A stretch of DNA of 64,000 bases from positions 186,001-250,000 of the forward strand of contig CAVWDZ010000002.1 of NCBI GenBank assembly GCA_963753905.1, written 5' to 3'. A program made the position numbers and the translations under genes. A model generated the notes under the pieces. It was not told the origin of the DNA. It saw only the letters and a list, made by a program, of their open reading frames with translations, and did not search any database. Shown in pieces: positions 43,045 through 51,861 of this stretch; position 1 is the first letter of the stretch, and each line of letters starts with the position of its first letter. This stretch comes from Bog-756 sp963753905 (GTDB taxonomy: Bacteria; Actinomycetota; Acidimicrobiia; Acidimicrobiales; RAAP-2).

Positions 43045-44904
43045 TCAGAGGAGCCCGTTCAGATCGGCGAACAGTCGCTCGAAGCGGTCGAGGATCGGCC
43101 CTGCACCCTCCCCGAGCGCCATCGGATGCTCGATGAGATACCGGGCGGCGCCGAACCGGTCGTCCTCCGGCACGGCCGGGCCGACCGACCGGCTGTCGGA
43201 CAGACGCAGCAGCTCCGCGTGGGCATCGGCGCCGAGGATTCCCTCGAGACCGGCGTCTGCGGAGCCGTCCTCCGCGTAGGAGGCCAGCGTGAGGGTTTCA
43301 CAGCGCTGGAAGCATTCGGACTGCTCCAACCCGTTCGAGCTCTCCCTCCCCCCACCGCTGCTGCCCACCAGGATGGCCATCTGGAGGTCGTCCCGCCCGA
43401 ACAGTGCCAGGAAGCTCGGCACCCTGGAGAGCCCGCCGCACGGCGTCCCCGTCCACCGCGGGTCGAGCCCCTTGCGACCCTCGGTGCGGAGCCGATCGGA
43501 CGCCCACTGCAGGTAGAGCAGGTCCGCGGGACCCTCGACCATGAGCGGGTGCTCGCCGATGAACAACGACCGGGTCAGGTCGTAGCCCAGTGCCGCCTGC
43601 AGCGGAAACAGCGTGTCGCGGTCCGCGCTGAACATCCGATCGCCGACCTTGGTGCCGAGGACGTCCCCCTCCGGCGACGTCGCGTCCTCCACGGTGCGAC
43701 ACGAGGCGACATCCCTCGGGTCGATCATGAACGGCGAATGGGTCGTGTAGATGACCTGGTACTTGGCGAGCAGCTCCGCCCGGATGTAGGCGAGGAGATC
43801 CGCCTGGGCACGAGCGTGCAGGGTGAGCCCAGGTTCATCGAGGAGCACCACGAGGTTCTCTCCGAACTCGCGCTGGACCTCCGAGAACCAGACCAGGAAC
43901 GAGAAGAACCAGATGAATCCGGTACTCCGTTCATCCAGCCCGATCGTCGCCTCGTGTCTCGTGTTCTCGATGCGGGTCTGGAAGATCTTGCCGGTGTTGA
44001 ACGGCGGAGCGTCGTCGGGACTGGCCTGGTCGAATCGGAACCGGACCTTGAGATGCTGGTTCTGGGACCAGTAGCGGAAGATCTTCTTGGAGAGGCGGTT
44101 CTCGACGGCCTCGAGCTTGCTGATCAAGCCCTCGGAGGTGGCGATCTCGGCGATCTGGGTGGGGCTGGTCCCCACCATCGAGAGCAGGGCGAGGAAGACC
44201 CGGGAGCCCGGAACCCGTTCGAAGTCCTCAGCGGTCTGCGCGGCGATCAGTTCGTCGAGGGCCATGCGTCCGGGCAGCCGGTCGTAGTGGGAGTAGTAGA
44301 CGAACCTCGGGAGCCGCTCGGTCAGGTACTCCGAGACGGCGCGCTGCAGACCACCGTCGGACCATTTCTCGCGGAGCTTCGTGCGGAACGCCTTCTGCCC
44401 GGGTGTCGGATCGGGCAGGTCGGCGAGAGCCTTGAGCAGGGCGCTCGTGGTCCTCGCGCCACGGAGTGGTTCGAGCTCCGCGTCGGCAAGCTCCGAGGTC
44501 GCAAGGGCCCGGTTGACCGCCGCGTTGAAGTCGAGGGGGATGGACCAGGCAAGGGTATTGTCGTAGTCCTTGCTCACCGCCACCGGTCCCGGTTCGAGCT
44601 CGATACCCTCTCCGGCCAACCCGCGGATGTGATCCCGCTCCTCTTGGCTGAGCTCCCACTCGGAGAAGACGGCCACGTCCACGTCCGAGGATTCCTCGTA
44701 TTCGGACCAATTCATCCGGGGGTACTCGGTCTCCCGGAACTGCCCCCGCTCCGCCCGGACCGAATTGAGTCGCTCGAGCGCCTCGAGAAGGGCGGTCTTG
44801 CCGCTCTCGTTCTTCCCCACCAGACAGGTGAGGTCCCCGACCGTGAACCAATCCGAGTCGAGCACCGACTTGAAGTTGGTGACGCGGACCCGCTTGAGCT
44901 TCAT
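43045..44904 (-). CDS. OLD-family AAA ATPase with degenerate Toprim site
   Basis: 619 residues from ATG 44904. ABC-type ATPase core: Walker A GKNESGKT, a long coiled insertion, Walker B/ABC region LLDEPGLTLH, and His switch TTHSPFMID. The C-terminal Toprim region keeps the glutamate (MVEGPADLLYL). However, the usual LVDSS...G loop reads LVGSSGGG and the usual ADIEDLF reads ADAGLEGIL, so two metal-binding acids seem to be missing. OLD proteins are nucleases; class 1 proteins act alone. No Gabija-type helicase is adjacent. It may be a defence or repair ATPase with lost nuclease activity. Loss is inferred from these motifs. Confidence 0.85.
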   Translation of the reverse strand: MKLKRVRVTNFKSVLDSDWFTVGDLTCLVGKNESGKTALLEALERLNSVRAERGQFRETEYPRMNWSEYEESSDVDVAVFSEWELSQEERDHIRGLAGEGIELEPGPVAVSKDYDNTLAWSIPLDFNAAVNRALATSELADAELEPLRGARTTSALLKALADLPDPTPGQKAFRTKLREKWSDGGLQRAVSEYLTERLPRFVYYSHYDRLPGRMALDELIAAQTAEDFERVPGSRVFLALLSMVGTSPTQIAEIATSEGLISKLEAVENRLSKKIFRYWSQNQHLKVRFRFDQASPDDAPPFNTGKIFQTRIENTRHEATIGLDERSTGFIWFFSFLVWFSEVQREFGENLVVLLDEPGLTLHARAQADLLAYIRAELLAKYQVIYTTHSPFMIDPRDVASCRTVEDATSPEGDVLGTKVGDRMFSADRDTLFPLQAALGYDLTRSLFIGEHPLMVEGPADLLYLQWASDRLRTEGRKGLDPRWTGTPCGGLSRVPSFLALFGRDDLQMAILVGSSGGGRESSNGLEQSECFQRCETLTLASYAEDGSADAGLEGILGADAHAELLRLSDSRSVGPAVPEDDRFGAARYLIEHPMALGEGAGPILDRFERLFADLNGLL

Positions 44905-45014
44905 GAGCGGACCGTCCCTGTCGCGGACGCGGAGCACAATTCGGTCGAGCGGACGGCCATGACACAGGTATCGGCTCGAGCGCGGGGGTCCTTGAATCCA
45001 GCAGACCAGGGTGG

Positions 45015-46532
45015 TCAGCCGGACACCGAATGCCGGACCACGTCCAGGAACCCGCCCAGGACCAGGATGCGGAACCCCCAATGCAGCAGGAGGCCGTAGC
45101 GCGTCGGAGACCGCCGCTGCCACCACACGACGGTGATCGAGGCGGCCGCGAGGGCGGCGCAATAGTCGACGAGGAGGAAACGGGTCCTCACGATGAGGAT
45201 CGAGGCGATGAGGTAGGCGAGGATCGTCGGGACGGCGAGCGAACCGAGCTGACGACGGGCGGGCGGCTCCATCTTCACCGCGGTGATGATCATCACCGGG
45301 ATGAACACGACCAGGACGAGACTGGTCCGTCCGCCGTAGGGCTCGTGCTGCCCGATGATGCCGGTGGCGATGGGCAGGAACGGGACGGCCAGCGCCTCGG
45401 TGAGGGTCGGCAGGCGCAGGGTGGCGAGACCGTGCGTGGGGTCGTGTCCGAACCGCGCGAGCACGAAGCCACCGGTCTGGAAGAGCCGGTGGATGTAGTG
45501 CAGGCTGTACCCGAACCAGCCGACGGCCGCAATCACCATCGGGACCACAAGGGGCACGAGCCGCCGGGCGTACCCCGGGAGCGTGACCGGTCCGGCGTAC
45601 TTGTGCTCCGCAGCCAGCGCGAGGATCACCGGCAACGGAGCCAGCAGGACCATGATCGGCTTCACCGAGATCGCCCCGGCCAGCAGGATGCCGCACGTCC
45701 AGCGCGCACGGGGCCCGGTGCGGTCGGCAACCACCACGCACCCGGCGAGCACCAGGCATGCGGCGAAGATGTCGTTGTAGGAGACGTGGGCCTCGACGGT
45801 GCCCGTCGGGACGGCGATCGCCGCCGCTGCGGACAACGCCCCCAGACCCTTGAAGCGCTGGGCGAGGGCGGCCGTGCCGCTCGCCAGCACCACCAGGGTC
45901 ATGGTGTCCGTCCAGTGTGCGGCGGTGGACGACCGGAACACGGCCGCGGTCGTGTAGACGGTCTCGGCCAGATTGAATCCGTTGGTGAACCGGTAGGGGC
46001 TGGTGACCCAGTGTCCATGACTCGCCCAGAGGAGGGGAGCCGCCCAGTGGTAGGCAACCTCGTCGGAGGCGAACGGGGGGCGGAACCCGGCGAGGAACTC
46101 GACGGCGAGCAGGACGAGCGCCGGCCCCACGACGATCCACTCGGACCGGACGGAGCGTCGCATCGAACCTGCCAGTTCTCGGGCCAGGCGGGCCCCGTCC
46201 GGCCACATCCAGAACCACGCGCTCGCGCTGATCAGGCTCACGACGGTCAACGGCACCTCGTGGAGCAGGGGGAAGAACCCGATGACGACCAGGAGGGCGC
46301 CGTACCCGGTGATACCCAACCCCAGGCTCACTGTGAGCTCGGCCCAGGGCTCCATCGATCCGACCGAGAGGAGCCGGTAGCCGAGCATGCCGATGGAAAC
46401 GATCGCCACCCAGATCACCAGGAATCCGGCCAGGTCGTGCGCGAGACCGCTCACGGTCAGGTGCCGCAACGCGGGCAACAGCGCGTTGTTGGCCCCACCG
46501 CTGACGACGATCACCGCTCCCCGCCGTCCCAT
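45015..46532 (-). CDS. Multi-spanning membrane protein, GT-C glycosyltransferase-like
   Basis: 505 residues, about 11-12 membrane segments with a first loop containing RPPFASDEVAYHWAAPLLWA. The Asp-Glu pair early in the first large loop is where GT-C transferases place their catalytic acid, and the size and topology fit. It could add sugars to lipid carriers or cell-wall glycans. The call is by topology, with no strong family match by eye. It is divergent from a GT11 fucosyltransferase-like gene (39 bp gap), which supports a glycan role. Confidence 0.65.
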   Translation of the reverse strand: MGRRGAVIVVSGGANNALLPALRHLTVSGLAHDLAGFLVIWVAIVSIGMLGYRLLSVGSMEPWAELTVSLGLGITGYGALLVVIGFFPLLHEVPLTVVSLISASAWFWMWPDGARLARELAGSMRRSVRSEWIVVGPALVLLAVEFLAGFRPPFASDEVAYHWAAPLLWASHGHWVTSPYRFTNGFNLAETVYTTAAVFRSSTAAHWTDTMTLVVLASGTAALAQRFKGLGALSAAAAIAVPTGTVEAHVSYNDIFAACLVLAGCVVVADRTGPRARWTCGILLAGAISVKPIMVLLAPLPVILALAAEHKYAGPVTLPGYARRLVPLVVPMVIAAVGWFGYSLHYIHRLFQTGGFVLARFGHDPTHGLATLRLPTLTEALAVPFLPIATGIIGQHEPYGGRTSLVLVVFIPVMIITAVKMEPPARRQLGSLAVPTILAYLIASILIVRTRFLLVDYCAALAAASITVVWWQRRSPTRYGLLLHWGFRILVLGGFLDVVRHSVSG

Positions 46533-46571
46533 CGGGCTCTTGTCACGTGCACCCCGATAATCTCAGTCGTC

Positions 46572-47570
46572 ATGCGGGAAGGCGCTCGAGAATGCACGGC
46601 GGACTCTCGGTCACCTGCTGGTCCTCGCCAAAGACCGAGCCGCAGCCGTGGTCGTGGTCAGATCGTAATCGACATCCATGCCGGACTCGGAAACCGCATC
46701 TTCCAGTACGCCGCCGGAAGAGCACTCGCGCTCGAGGGGCACCCGGTCGCATTCAGCGATCAGCCCTACGGGGCGGGACCCGCTCACGGCATCGCAGACC
46801 TGGAGGACCTCACCGGTTGTCGACTGGAGCGGGCGAGCGGGCTCTCAGAGATCCGGACCGGAAACCTCGAGTTCGAGACGACCTCTCCGCTGCGCAAGGT
46901 GGCCGAGCTCAATTTCCGCTTCGTGCGTCCGTTCAATCGGCGCACCCGCTACCTCGAAGCCTTCGAACCCAGGGATCCGTCCGCAACCCTCACCCCACCG
47001 GTGCGGCTCCACGGCTTCTTCCAGCACCGGAGCTGGTACGAGCCGGCCCTGCCACTCGTGCTGGACGAGCTCGGTGAGGTTCTCGACCCGCTGCGCGACC
47101 GGGTGCCCACCTACGATCTCCTGATCAATCTCCGGCGTGGCGACTACGTCACCTGCGAATTCGCCCTTCCGGTCAGCTACTACCGGAACGCCCTCGAGTC
47201 CCTGCAGGGCAGAGGATTCGAGAACGTGATCATCGTGTCCGACGATCGGGCCGTCGAGAGCCTCTACTGCGACCTGCTCGAGCGGGAGGGCTTCACCTGT
47301 ACGACCGCGAGCCGGATCGACGGTGTCGCGCTCGGTCATCGTCCCGACCGGATTGCCGAATCAGCGGTCAGAGACCTCCTCCTCATCGCACAGGCCCGGA
47401 ACCTGGTGATGTCCAATTCCACCTTCTGCTGGTGGGCGACCGTCCTCAACGACCACTGGCACCGCGGCTCGCACGACCGGGCCGTGGTGTTCCCTGCCGG
47501 GTGGCTCGGGGCGGAGTGCGACTACACCGACGACCTGAAACGGGATTCCTGGGTCGCCGTCGCGCCGTAG
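46572..47570 (+). CDS. GT11-type alpha-1,2-fucosyltransferase-like protein
   Basis: 332 residues. Family hallmarks are visible: DIHAGLGNRIFQYAAGRALA near residue 39 (the GGLGNQMFQYA motif), INLRRGDYV (the RRGD donor motif) and SNSTFCWWA near the C-terminus. It would transfer fucose from GDP-fucose to a glycan. The start is uncertain. ATG 46572 gives about 35 Arg/Ser-rich residues before the first family strand (IVIDIHAG), with no clear ribosome site, and nothing nearer in frame is a normal start codon. A nucleotide error near 46600-46670 cannot be excluded. Confidence 0.8.
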   Translation: MREGARECTADSRSPAGPRQRPSRSRGRGQIVIDIHAGLGNRIFQYAAGRALALEGHPVAFSDQPYGAGPAHGIADLEDLTGCRLERASGLSEIRTGNLEFETTSPLRKVAELNFRFVRPFNRRTRYLEAFEPRDPSATLTPPVRLHGFFQHRSWYEPALPLVLDELGEVLDPLRDRVPTYDLLINLRRGDYVTCEFALPVSYYRNALESLQGRGFENVIIVSDDRAVESLYCDLLEREGFTCTTASRIDGVALGHRPDRIAESAVRDLLLIAQARNLVMSNSTFCWWATVLNDHWHRGSHDRAVVFPAGWLGAECDYTDDLKRDSWVAVAP

Positions 47571-47771
47571 CCGGCTACCACGCGGTCTCCGGTCACGACT
47601 GGCGCGCCGGACATGTCGGGCACCGTTGCGTCGCCCTGAGGCGCTCTGGATGACAGCGTCGCCTCCCACGGGACGGTGGCGAGACCCGCCTCTGCCGGGC
47701 AGCCCGTGCGTCTGGCAGAGTAGTGGAACGGATCGGGCACGAGCAGCCTGATCGACCGACGCCAGAGGTGA

Positions 47772-48554
47772 GTGCCGGATCCCGTGGAGTCATCGCCCAA
47801 TCCCATTCAGTTCGCCGACCTGCCCGCCGCACGCACCAGCTACGGGCTGGGGACCGCCGTGTGGTCCGACCACCACAGGCACCACGTCGAGCCGGACTGG
47901 TGGATCGCACTCAGCGGCACCAAGTACGTCGACTACAACCTCGCGCTCATCCACGGGGACCGGGCGGCCGAGGTGGCGACACAGGTGTTGGACGAGATCC
48001 GAGAGGCAAACGTCCCGGCGGTGATCATGCTGGCCGGACGCGGCCTCAGAGCCGTGGGGCCGCTCAGGGATGCAGGGTGGGTGTGCACCGGTGCGATGCC
48101 GTTCATGAGCAAGCACGGGGGGACCGCCGAGAACGACCCGAGTTTCCGCCAGCTCAAGCAGCACGAACTCGCGGCTGCCCGCGCGTTGACAGCTGCCGCA
48201 TTCGACGTGCCCGACGAGGTCGGTGCCATCGTCTACGCCGACGACCGACTGCACCGACCGGACTGCCGGACATGGGGCCTCTTCGAGGACGGCACGCTGA
48301 TGTCGTGCGCACTCAGCGTCTACGTCGAATACAAGTTCTCGGTCGGTTGGGCGCTCGCGACCGCACCGGAGAACCAGCGGGCGGGGTACGGGCGCAGGAT
48401 GGTGCGGGCGCTCGCCTATCAGCGGCGGATCGCGGGTCCCCCGACCAGCCTGGTCATGGCAACCGATGCCAGCAAGCACCTCTACGACCAGGAGGGCTAC
48501 CTCACCCTCGAGTACTGGCAGATCTGGTCCCGTCCACGCTGGGTCCTCCCGTAG
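47772..48554 (+). CDS. GNAT-type acetyltransferase domain protein
   Basis: 260 residues from GTG 47772, preceded by AGAGGTGA. The acetyl-CoA site is the loop ATAPENQRAGYGRRMVRAL (V-x-P-x-x-R-x-G-x-G/A pattern). An N-terminal half with VDYNLALIHGD and RGLRAVGPLRDAGWVC may be a second, degenerate GNAT domain, so a tandem-GNAT protein is possible. Substrate is unknown. It stands alone between intergenic gaps of 201 and 79 bp. Confidence 0.75.
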   Translation: MPDPVESSPNPIQFADLPAARTSYGLGTAVWSDHHRHHVEPDWWIALSGTKYVDYNLALIHGDRAAEVATQVLDEIREANVPAVIMLAGRGLRAVGPLRDAGWVCTGAMPFMSKHGGTAENDPSFRQLKQHELAAARALTAAAFDVPDEVGAIVYADDRLHRPDCRTWGLFEDGTLMSCALSVYVEYKFSVGWALATAPENQRAGYGRRMVRALAYQRRIAGPPTSLVMATDASKHLYDQEGYLTLEYWQIWSRPRWVLP

Positions 48555-48633
48555 GCGCCCGAACCCGGTCGGTGTCCCGCAATCCGCTCCCTGATCGAGG
48601 GGTTACGATTGTGCGAGACCGTGAGGAGGTCAG

Positions 48634-49026
48634 ATGAACCACCTTCGTCGACTCAAGAAAGAGACCGTGGGGGTCCTCGCCGGGCTCGGTCAGACACCGG
48701 ACGACGTGGCGGCATCGCTCCAGGTGGCGAACGTCCGGGGGGTGCCGAAGGACAACCGTTCCTGTGCCCTGGCCGTCTACCTGACCTCGATCATGGGATC
48801 CGAGCCCCTGATCCGCTCCGTCACGGTCGGACACTGCTCGTTGCTCGTCGACCTGGTCGGCCAGGACCAGCGCCCCGCGGGCCACCTCCTGGTCCAGCTC
48901 CCCAAACAGGTACGCCAGTTCGTCGCCGCCTTCGACGCGTTCCGGTATCCCGCCGTCACCAGACCCCCCGCAGTGGTCAGACCGGACTGCGCGGTCTCCG
49001 AGGAGGCAGCCGCCCTCGCCACCTGA
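48634..49026 (+). CDS. Conserved-looking hypothetical protein
   Basis: 130 residues with a strong ribosome site (GAGGAGGT) before ATG 48634. The N-terminus is basic and helical (HLRRLKKETVGVLAGLG), followed by SLQVANVRGVPKDNRSCALAVYL and VGHCSLLVDLVGQ. No catalytic motif was recognised. The good initiation signal and typical codon use make it a real gene. Function unknown. Confidence 0.75.
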   Translation: MNHLRRLKKETVGVLAGLGQTPDDVAASLQVANVRGVPKDNRSCALAVYLTSIMGSEPLIRSVTVGHCSLLVDLVGQDQRPAGHLLVQLPKQVRQFVAAFDAFRYPAVTRPPAVVRPDCAVSEEAAALAT

Positions 49027-49313
49027 ACCGGTGGCGCTCATCTCGTCCGCCGGGTTGGTCAGGTGCACTCGATCGCCACAGGCAAGCGTAGGCTGGGTTG
49101 GTCACTCCTCGCGCGAACAGCGCCACCCGTCGCGCGATCCTGACCCCCGAGTGGTCTCGGCCGAGTGACGAAGCCGGAAACCATCAGATGTGACGACGTC
49201 CTGAACTGACGGTTTTCACTAGCATGAGCGGCGACAGGACCACATTCTGGCGCCACGGCGGCTATTCGGAGATCAGCGACGGGCGGCGTCGACGGACTGA
49301 ACTGGGGTGCCAC

Positions 49314-51860
49314 ATGCATGCTGGACACAGGACTCACGTCGGACGTACACGTCGTGCACTGGCCATGGCCGGCGCAACCGCCCTGCTGTCCGCTGCGGTG
49401 CTCGCAACGGTCAGCGCGCTTCCGGCTGCGAGCCCGGCCGGGGCCGACACGGTGCCGTTCGCGTACACCTGCTCCAGTCCCACCCTGCCGTCGACCGCGT
49501 TCCCGGCGACCACCCTCGGCACCATCCCGCAGGGGATGGCAGCGGGCACCCACTTCACCATTTCCAATCTCAAGTACGAGGTGACCATCCCGGCAAGCGT
49601 GACCACGAGCATCAACGCCGCCTTCGGGCCCGGCGCACACATCTCGTCGTCCATCTCCACCACCATCGACGCGGTCGGCGCGACGCCGGCCAACAACTCG
49701 GTGACGGCCACCTTCCCCAGCACTCTGGTCCCAGCCAGCGGACCGTTCAGCTACACGGGAACCGGCCCCTCGCCGACCTTCACCGCGACCGGCGGCAGCG
49801 TCTCGCTCTCAGCCGGCACCAGCAGCAGTGCCTACTCGATCGTGATCAACGGATTTACCGAACCCGATGCCGCCTGCAGTACACCGAGCCCACCGCCGGT
49901 GATCGCCTATTCGGAGCAGAACGCCGGCCACAACGCGTACATCGCCAACGGGACCGGCAATTCGGTCAGCGTGATCGACACGTCCACCGACCACGTGGTG
50001 GGATCCCCGATCGGGGTCGGCAGTTCACCGGACTACGTCGCAATCACCCCCGACGGCACCAAGGCCTTCGTGACCAACAACGGCGGCGGTTTGGGCGCCA
50101 ACTCGGTGTCGGAGATCAACACCGCCACCGGAAACGTGCTCAAGACCATCACCGTGAACAGCCCCCGTGGCATCGCGATCAGCCCCAACGGAGCCACTGC
50201 CTGGGTGGTGGACCAGACCGACGACACCCTCGTCCCGATCTCGGTGGCGACCGGGGTCGCCGGGACAGGCGTGCCGGACGGAGGGTCGGGAGGCGGGGCC
50301 ACGGTGGCCATCTCGCCCGACGGGACCACCGGCTACGTGGTCGACCAGTTCGCAGGCAGCGTGACGGTGATCGACCTGGTGACCAGCACGATCAGCGCAA
50401 CAATCCCGACCGGCCTCTCGTTCCCCGGCGAGGTCGAGCTCTCGCCGGACGGGACCGAAGGGTATGTCGACGGGTCGGTCGGCACGCAGTACGAGCTTCA
50501 GCCGTTCTCGACCGCCACAGACACCTTGGGCAGCCCGATCGACGTCTGTTCGGGCGTGGACCGTTTCGCCGTCTCGGCCGACGGCACGACCGCATGGGCG
50601 GGGTGCTCGGGACTGGGTGAAGCTCAGGAGGTCGACCTCTCTACCAGCACTGTCGCCGCGACGATCCCGCTCGGTCTGGGCAGCTCGGACAACGTCGGCG
50701 GGGTTTCACTCTCGCCCGACGGGACGACCGCGTACGCGGTCGACACCACCGCCGACAAGGTCGTGCCGATCGACACATCGACTGCGACCACAAGCACCCC
50801 GATCGCGGTGGGGTCCGGACCGGACGGGATCGCCATCATGCCGGACCAGGGACCGACCGCGGCCGTCACCAGCAACTACCCGGGGACCGGGCTGACCGTG
50901 CCCTTCAGCGCCTCCTCCTCCGTGCCGGGGACCACACCGACCACCTCGTACAGCTGGAACTTCGGTGACGGGCACACCCAGGTGACCACAGTCCCGACCG
51001 TCTCACACACCTACGCCGCCTACAGCAGCTACACCGTCACGGTCACCGAGACCGACGCCGCCGGCACATCGACCACCCAGGTGTTCGACGGCCAGACCGC
51101 GATGCGAAACGGCGGGCCCCAGGCCGCGGCCTCGACCAGCGTGGTCCTCAAGACCACACCCTGCGTCGGCACGAGCTGCACGGCGACTGTCGCCGCACCG
51201 GCGAGCCCCACGGCGCCGGCGCAGACCGTCGTGGTGCGCGCCACCGCGACCGCGACAGGTGGATCGCTGAGCGTCTCCGCCTCGCCTGCGCTGCTCACCT
51301 GCACGACACACGGATTCCAGAACGTGACGACAGTGGACGCCTACAGCCCGGTGGGCTTCACCGCGTCCGGGGACGTACACGTGATCGACGTGCTCAAAGG
51401 CGTCAAGAGCGCCGTCGGCGTGAAGGTCTGCTTCAAGAGCCACGGAGCGACCGTTGCCCACTACCTCGCCAAGTGCACAGTGTCGGCCGCCCCGTGCATC
51501 TCCCTCGTCCAGGTCGTGGCCACCGGCGTCAGGGTGCAGCTCACCGTGCCGCCAGGCGACCCGAAATGGCGGGTGCAGACCGGAGCAGCCCTCTACGAAT
51601 CGCCCACCAGCATCGCCGCATCGGTGGCGATCGGGAGCAGGGTGACCATCACCGGCACCGGGCTCCTCGGCGCGAACGGCGCCACCCGCCCGAAGATCGG
51701 GTTCACCAGCGTCAACAAGTCGATCATCTTCGCCACGATCGACTCGGCCAAAGCGACCGCGATCGTGGTGACGGTCCCGAAGGGCGCGGCGACCGGCCCG
51801 GTCGTGATGGTCTGGCCGACCAAGACGGACGTGACGGTCACACCGGTCGCCGTGACCTGA
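49314..51860 (+). CDS. Secreted YVTN-repeat beta-propeller protein with PKD domain
   Basis: 848 residues from ATG 49314. Signal peptide: basic start, then GATALLSAAVLATVSALPAA with AGADT as the cleavage region. Residues ~75-190 form a Ser/Thr-rich strand domain. Residues ~200-525 are YVTN/YncE repeats, e.g. VAITPDGTKAFVTNNGG and VAISPDGTTGYVVDQFAG. A PKD domain has SYSWNFGDGHTQVTT. The C-terminus contains IPT-like strands. It would be a surface or secreted binding protein. The next gene starts 1 bp after the stop, so it is coupled to the S53 peptidase. Confidence 0.85.
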   Translation: MHAGHRTHVGRTRRALAMAGATALLSAAVLATVSALPAASPAGADTVPFAYTCSSPTLPSTAFPATTLGTIPQGMAAGTHFTISNLKYEVTIPASVTTSINAAFGPGAHISSSISTTIDAVGATPANNSVTATFPSTLVPASGPFSYTGTGPSPTFTATGGSVSLSAGTSSSAYSIVINGFTEPDAACSTPSPPPVIAYSEQNAGHNAYIANGTGNSVSVIDTSTDHVVGSPIGVGSSPDYVAITPDGTKAFVTNNGGGLGANSVSEINTATGNVLKTITVNSPRGIAISPNGATAWVVDQTDDTLVPISVATGVAGTGVPDGGSGGGATVAISPDGTTGYVVDQFAGSVTVIDLVTSTISATIPTGLSFPGEVELSPDGTEGYVDGSVGTQYELQPFSTATDTLGSPIDVCSGVDRFAVSADGTTAWAGCSGLGEAQEVDLSTSTVAATIPLGLGSSDNVGGVSLSPDGTTAYAVDTTADKVVPIDTSTATTSTPIAVGSGPDGIAIMPDQGPTAAVTSNYPGTGLTVPFSASSSVPGTTPTTSYSWNFGDGHTQVTTVPTVSHTYAAYSSYTVTVTETDAAGTSTTQVFDGQTAMRNGGPQAAASTSVVLKTTPCVGTSCTATVAAPASPTAPAQTVVVRATATATGGSLSVSASPALLTCTTHGFQNVTTVDAYSPVGFTASGDVHVIDVLKGVKSAVGVKVCFKSHGATVAHYLAKCTVSAAPCISLVQVVATGVRVQLTVPPGDPKWRVQTGAALYESPTSIAASVAIGSRVTITGTGLLGANGATRPKIGFTSVNKSIIFATIDSAKATAIVVTVPKGAATGPVVMVWPTKTDVTVTPVAVT

Positions 51861-51861
51861 C

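Noticed and set aside
46572..46680. Possible separate small gene before the fucosyltransferase
   Set aside because: The reading frame continues straight into the transferase and no second start or stop separates them.
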